Shown: positions 5,907 to 6,893 of the stretch, one piece after another | Layout: every line of letters starts with the position of its first letter | Numbering within the stretch: the stretch's first letter is position 1 | Source of the DNA: JADKIH01 sp964486655 | GTDB lineage: Bacteria > Bacteroidota > Bacteroidia > AKYH767-A > 2013-40CM-41-45 | DNA: 6,893 nt | Reading direction: 5' to 3' | Assembly: GCA_964486655.1 (NCBI GenBank) | Contig: CAZAON010000269.1 | Coordinates: forward strand, 1 to 6,893 | Notes under the pieces: generated by a model | The model's database searches: none | The model's input: only the letters and a program-made list of their open reading frames with translations | Told to the model about the DNA's origin: nothing | Position numbers and translations under genes: made by a program

Positions 5907-6893
5907 ATGAAAAAACTTCTACTCTCAACTACTCTGGTACTAATTTCAGCGATAGCTTACGCTCAAAATTGCATTCCAAATTCAAGCAGCCTTTTATTTA
6001 ATTCATCTTATGTAAATGTTGCTACAAATAATGATCTGGATGTTGCTGACAGCATATCAATCGAAGCATGGATCTACGCTACATCATGGGGTGCAACCTC
6101 TTCACAAAACTCAATCGTTTGTAATCATGGATGGTACTCCGGTGAGCAGGGTTATGTTTTCCGTGCTGGAGGATCCGGAATTTTATCATTTAACTTCGCA
6201 TGTGACTCAGCCGGAGTTAATGTCAGCTGGCGTGAAGTTGTCAGCCCCGCTAATTCATTACAATTAAATACCTGGCACCATGTTGCCGCGACATTCAGCG
6301 GAATGGAATCTAAACTTTATATTGATGGCGCCTTGGCCGGAACAAGAACATTCAGTACGCCGGTCAGTATGGTCCCAGGCACAGCCTACGAATTAAAAAT
6401 CGGAAAGCTGGCAGATGACATGCAACCCGATGACCGTTATTGGAACGGAAATATAGATGAAGTGAGAATCTGGCACAGAGTTTTATCTGCACAGGAAATC
6501 GCGGCTAATATGAACTATCACATCGTTCCCGCAACTGCATCCGAACTTGTCGGATATTGGAGATTCAACGAAAATCTGGGATCTGCAATAACTGATCTGG
6601 GAACCGGAAATAATGCAGGCGTTCTGGTGAGCGGCTCATGGAGTTCAAATGTGCCTTTCAATGAAGTTCCAGGTACTCCGGTAATCTCCACATCACTTCC
6701 ATATTTATACAGTAATTCGCCTGTGGGAAACCAATGGTATCTTGATACAACCATGATCGCGGGTGCGACAGGAACCAGCTATATGGTTACACAGAATGGC
6801 AGTTATACGGTTGTCGTTACGGATTCTAACGGATGTTCAGCGACTTCAGCCGCTGTCGTTATTACAACGCTCGGAATAGATCAAGTCGAGAAG
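5907..6893 (+). CDS. Secreted LamG-domain protein, 3' end beyond the window
   Basis: The open frame from ATG 5907 runs 329 codons to the window edge without a stop. Residues 1-19 are a Sec signal peptide ending in AYA before Gln20. Residues about 29-225 form a LamG/concanavalin-like (PF13385 type) jelly roll: ISIEAWIY at 50-57, WHHVAATF at 123-130, LYIDG at 137-141, IDEVRIWHRVLSAQEI at 183-198 and LVGYWRF at 214-220. These domains usually bind glycans or act as adhesive modules; no hydrolase motif is present. Residues about 257-320 form an Ig-like module with GNQWYLD at 274-280 and a NGSYTVVVTDSNGCSA stretch at 297-312, common in large secreted Bacteroidota proteins. The visible end, TTLGIDQVEK, resembles the linker before a type A T9SS sorting domain, so such a domain probably follows, but this is not seen. 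The gene is 106 bases downstream of another T9SS substrate on the same strand. Confidence 0.93.
   Translation, partial: MKKLLLSTTLVLISAIAYAQNCIPNSSSLLFNSSYVNVATNNDLDVADSISIEAWIYATSWGATSSQNSIVCNHGWYSGEQGYVFRAGGSGILSFNFACDSAGVNVSWREVVSPANSLQLNTWHHVAATFSGMESKLYIDGALAGTRTFSTPVSMVPGTAYELKIGKLADDMQPDDRYWNGNIDEVRIWHRVLSAQEIAANMNYHIVPATASELVGYWRFNENLGSAITDLGTGNNAGVLVSGSWSSNVPFNEVPGTPVISTSLPYLYSNSPVGNQWYLDTTMIAGATGTSYMVTQNGSYTVVVTDSNGCSATSAAVVITTLGIDQVEK

Overview
The window reads as a piece of a Bacteroidota chromosome. The base composition is AT-rich, leaders lack clear Shine-Dalgarno sequences, and several leaders carry TAnnTTTG-like -7 elements. The clearest marker is the C-terminus of the protein at 3956-5800, a gliding-motility-type (type B) sorting domain of the type IX secretion system (T9SS), which is restricted to this phylum. 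I cannot name a genus. No tRNA, rRNA, CRISPR, insertion sequence or phage gene is visible.

Left part (1-2317): two convergent genes end one base apart, and both encode exported or membrane-anchored proteins of the serine beta-lactamase/penicillin-binding-protein superfamily. The rightward one (73-1299) has the class C-like (PF00144) layout, but every catalytic position I can align is substituted, so it looks like a full-length pseudoenzyme. The leftward one (1301-2317) is class A-like (PF13354) and keeps SxxK, SDN and a KTG-like KFG motif, so it is probably catalytic.

Middle (2318-3843): a gene-poor AT-rich stretch of about 600 bases separates the divergent genes. It holds candidate promoters on both strands and a (CTTT)4 tract just ahead of the next gene. 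The gene at 2928-3788 encodes a coiled-coil lipoprotein resembling the Cbp1-type collagen-binding adhesin family of Bacteroides. A strong intrinsic terminator follows it (3808-3843).

Right part (3956-6893): two same-strand genes encode large secreted proteins. The first has a signal peptide, seven repeats of about 51 residues (probable seven-bladed beta-propeller), a PKD-like domain and a type B T9SS sorting domain. The second runs off the right edge and has a signal peptide, a LamG/concanavalin-like domain and an Ig-like module. That architecture usually ends in a type A T9SS sorting domain, which would lie outside the window.

Taken together, all five genes encode exported cell-envelope or secreted proteins. 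There is no evidence that they form one pathway, and the terminator and strand changes argue for four or five separate transcription units. The most unusual items are the apparent pseudoenzyme back-to-back with an intact superfamily relative, and the tetranucleotide tract in the leader of the adhesin-like lipoprotein.
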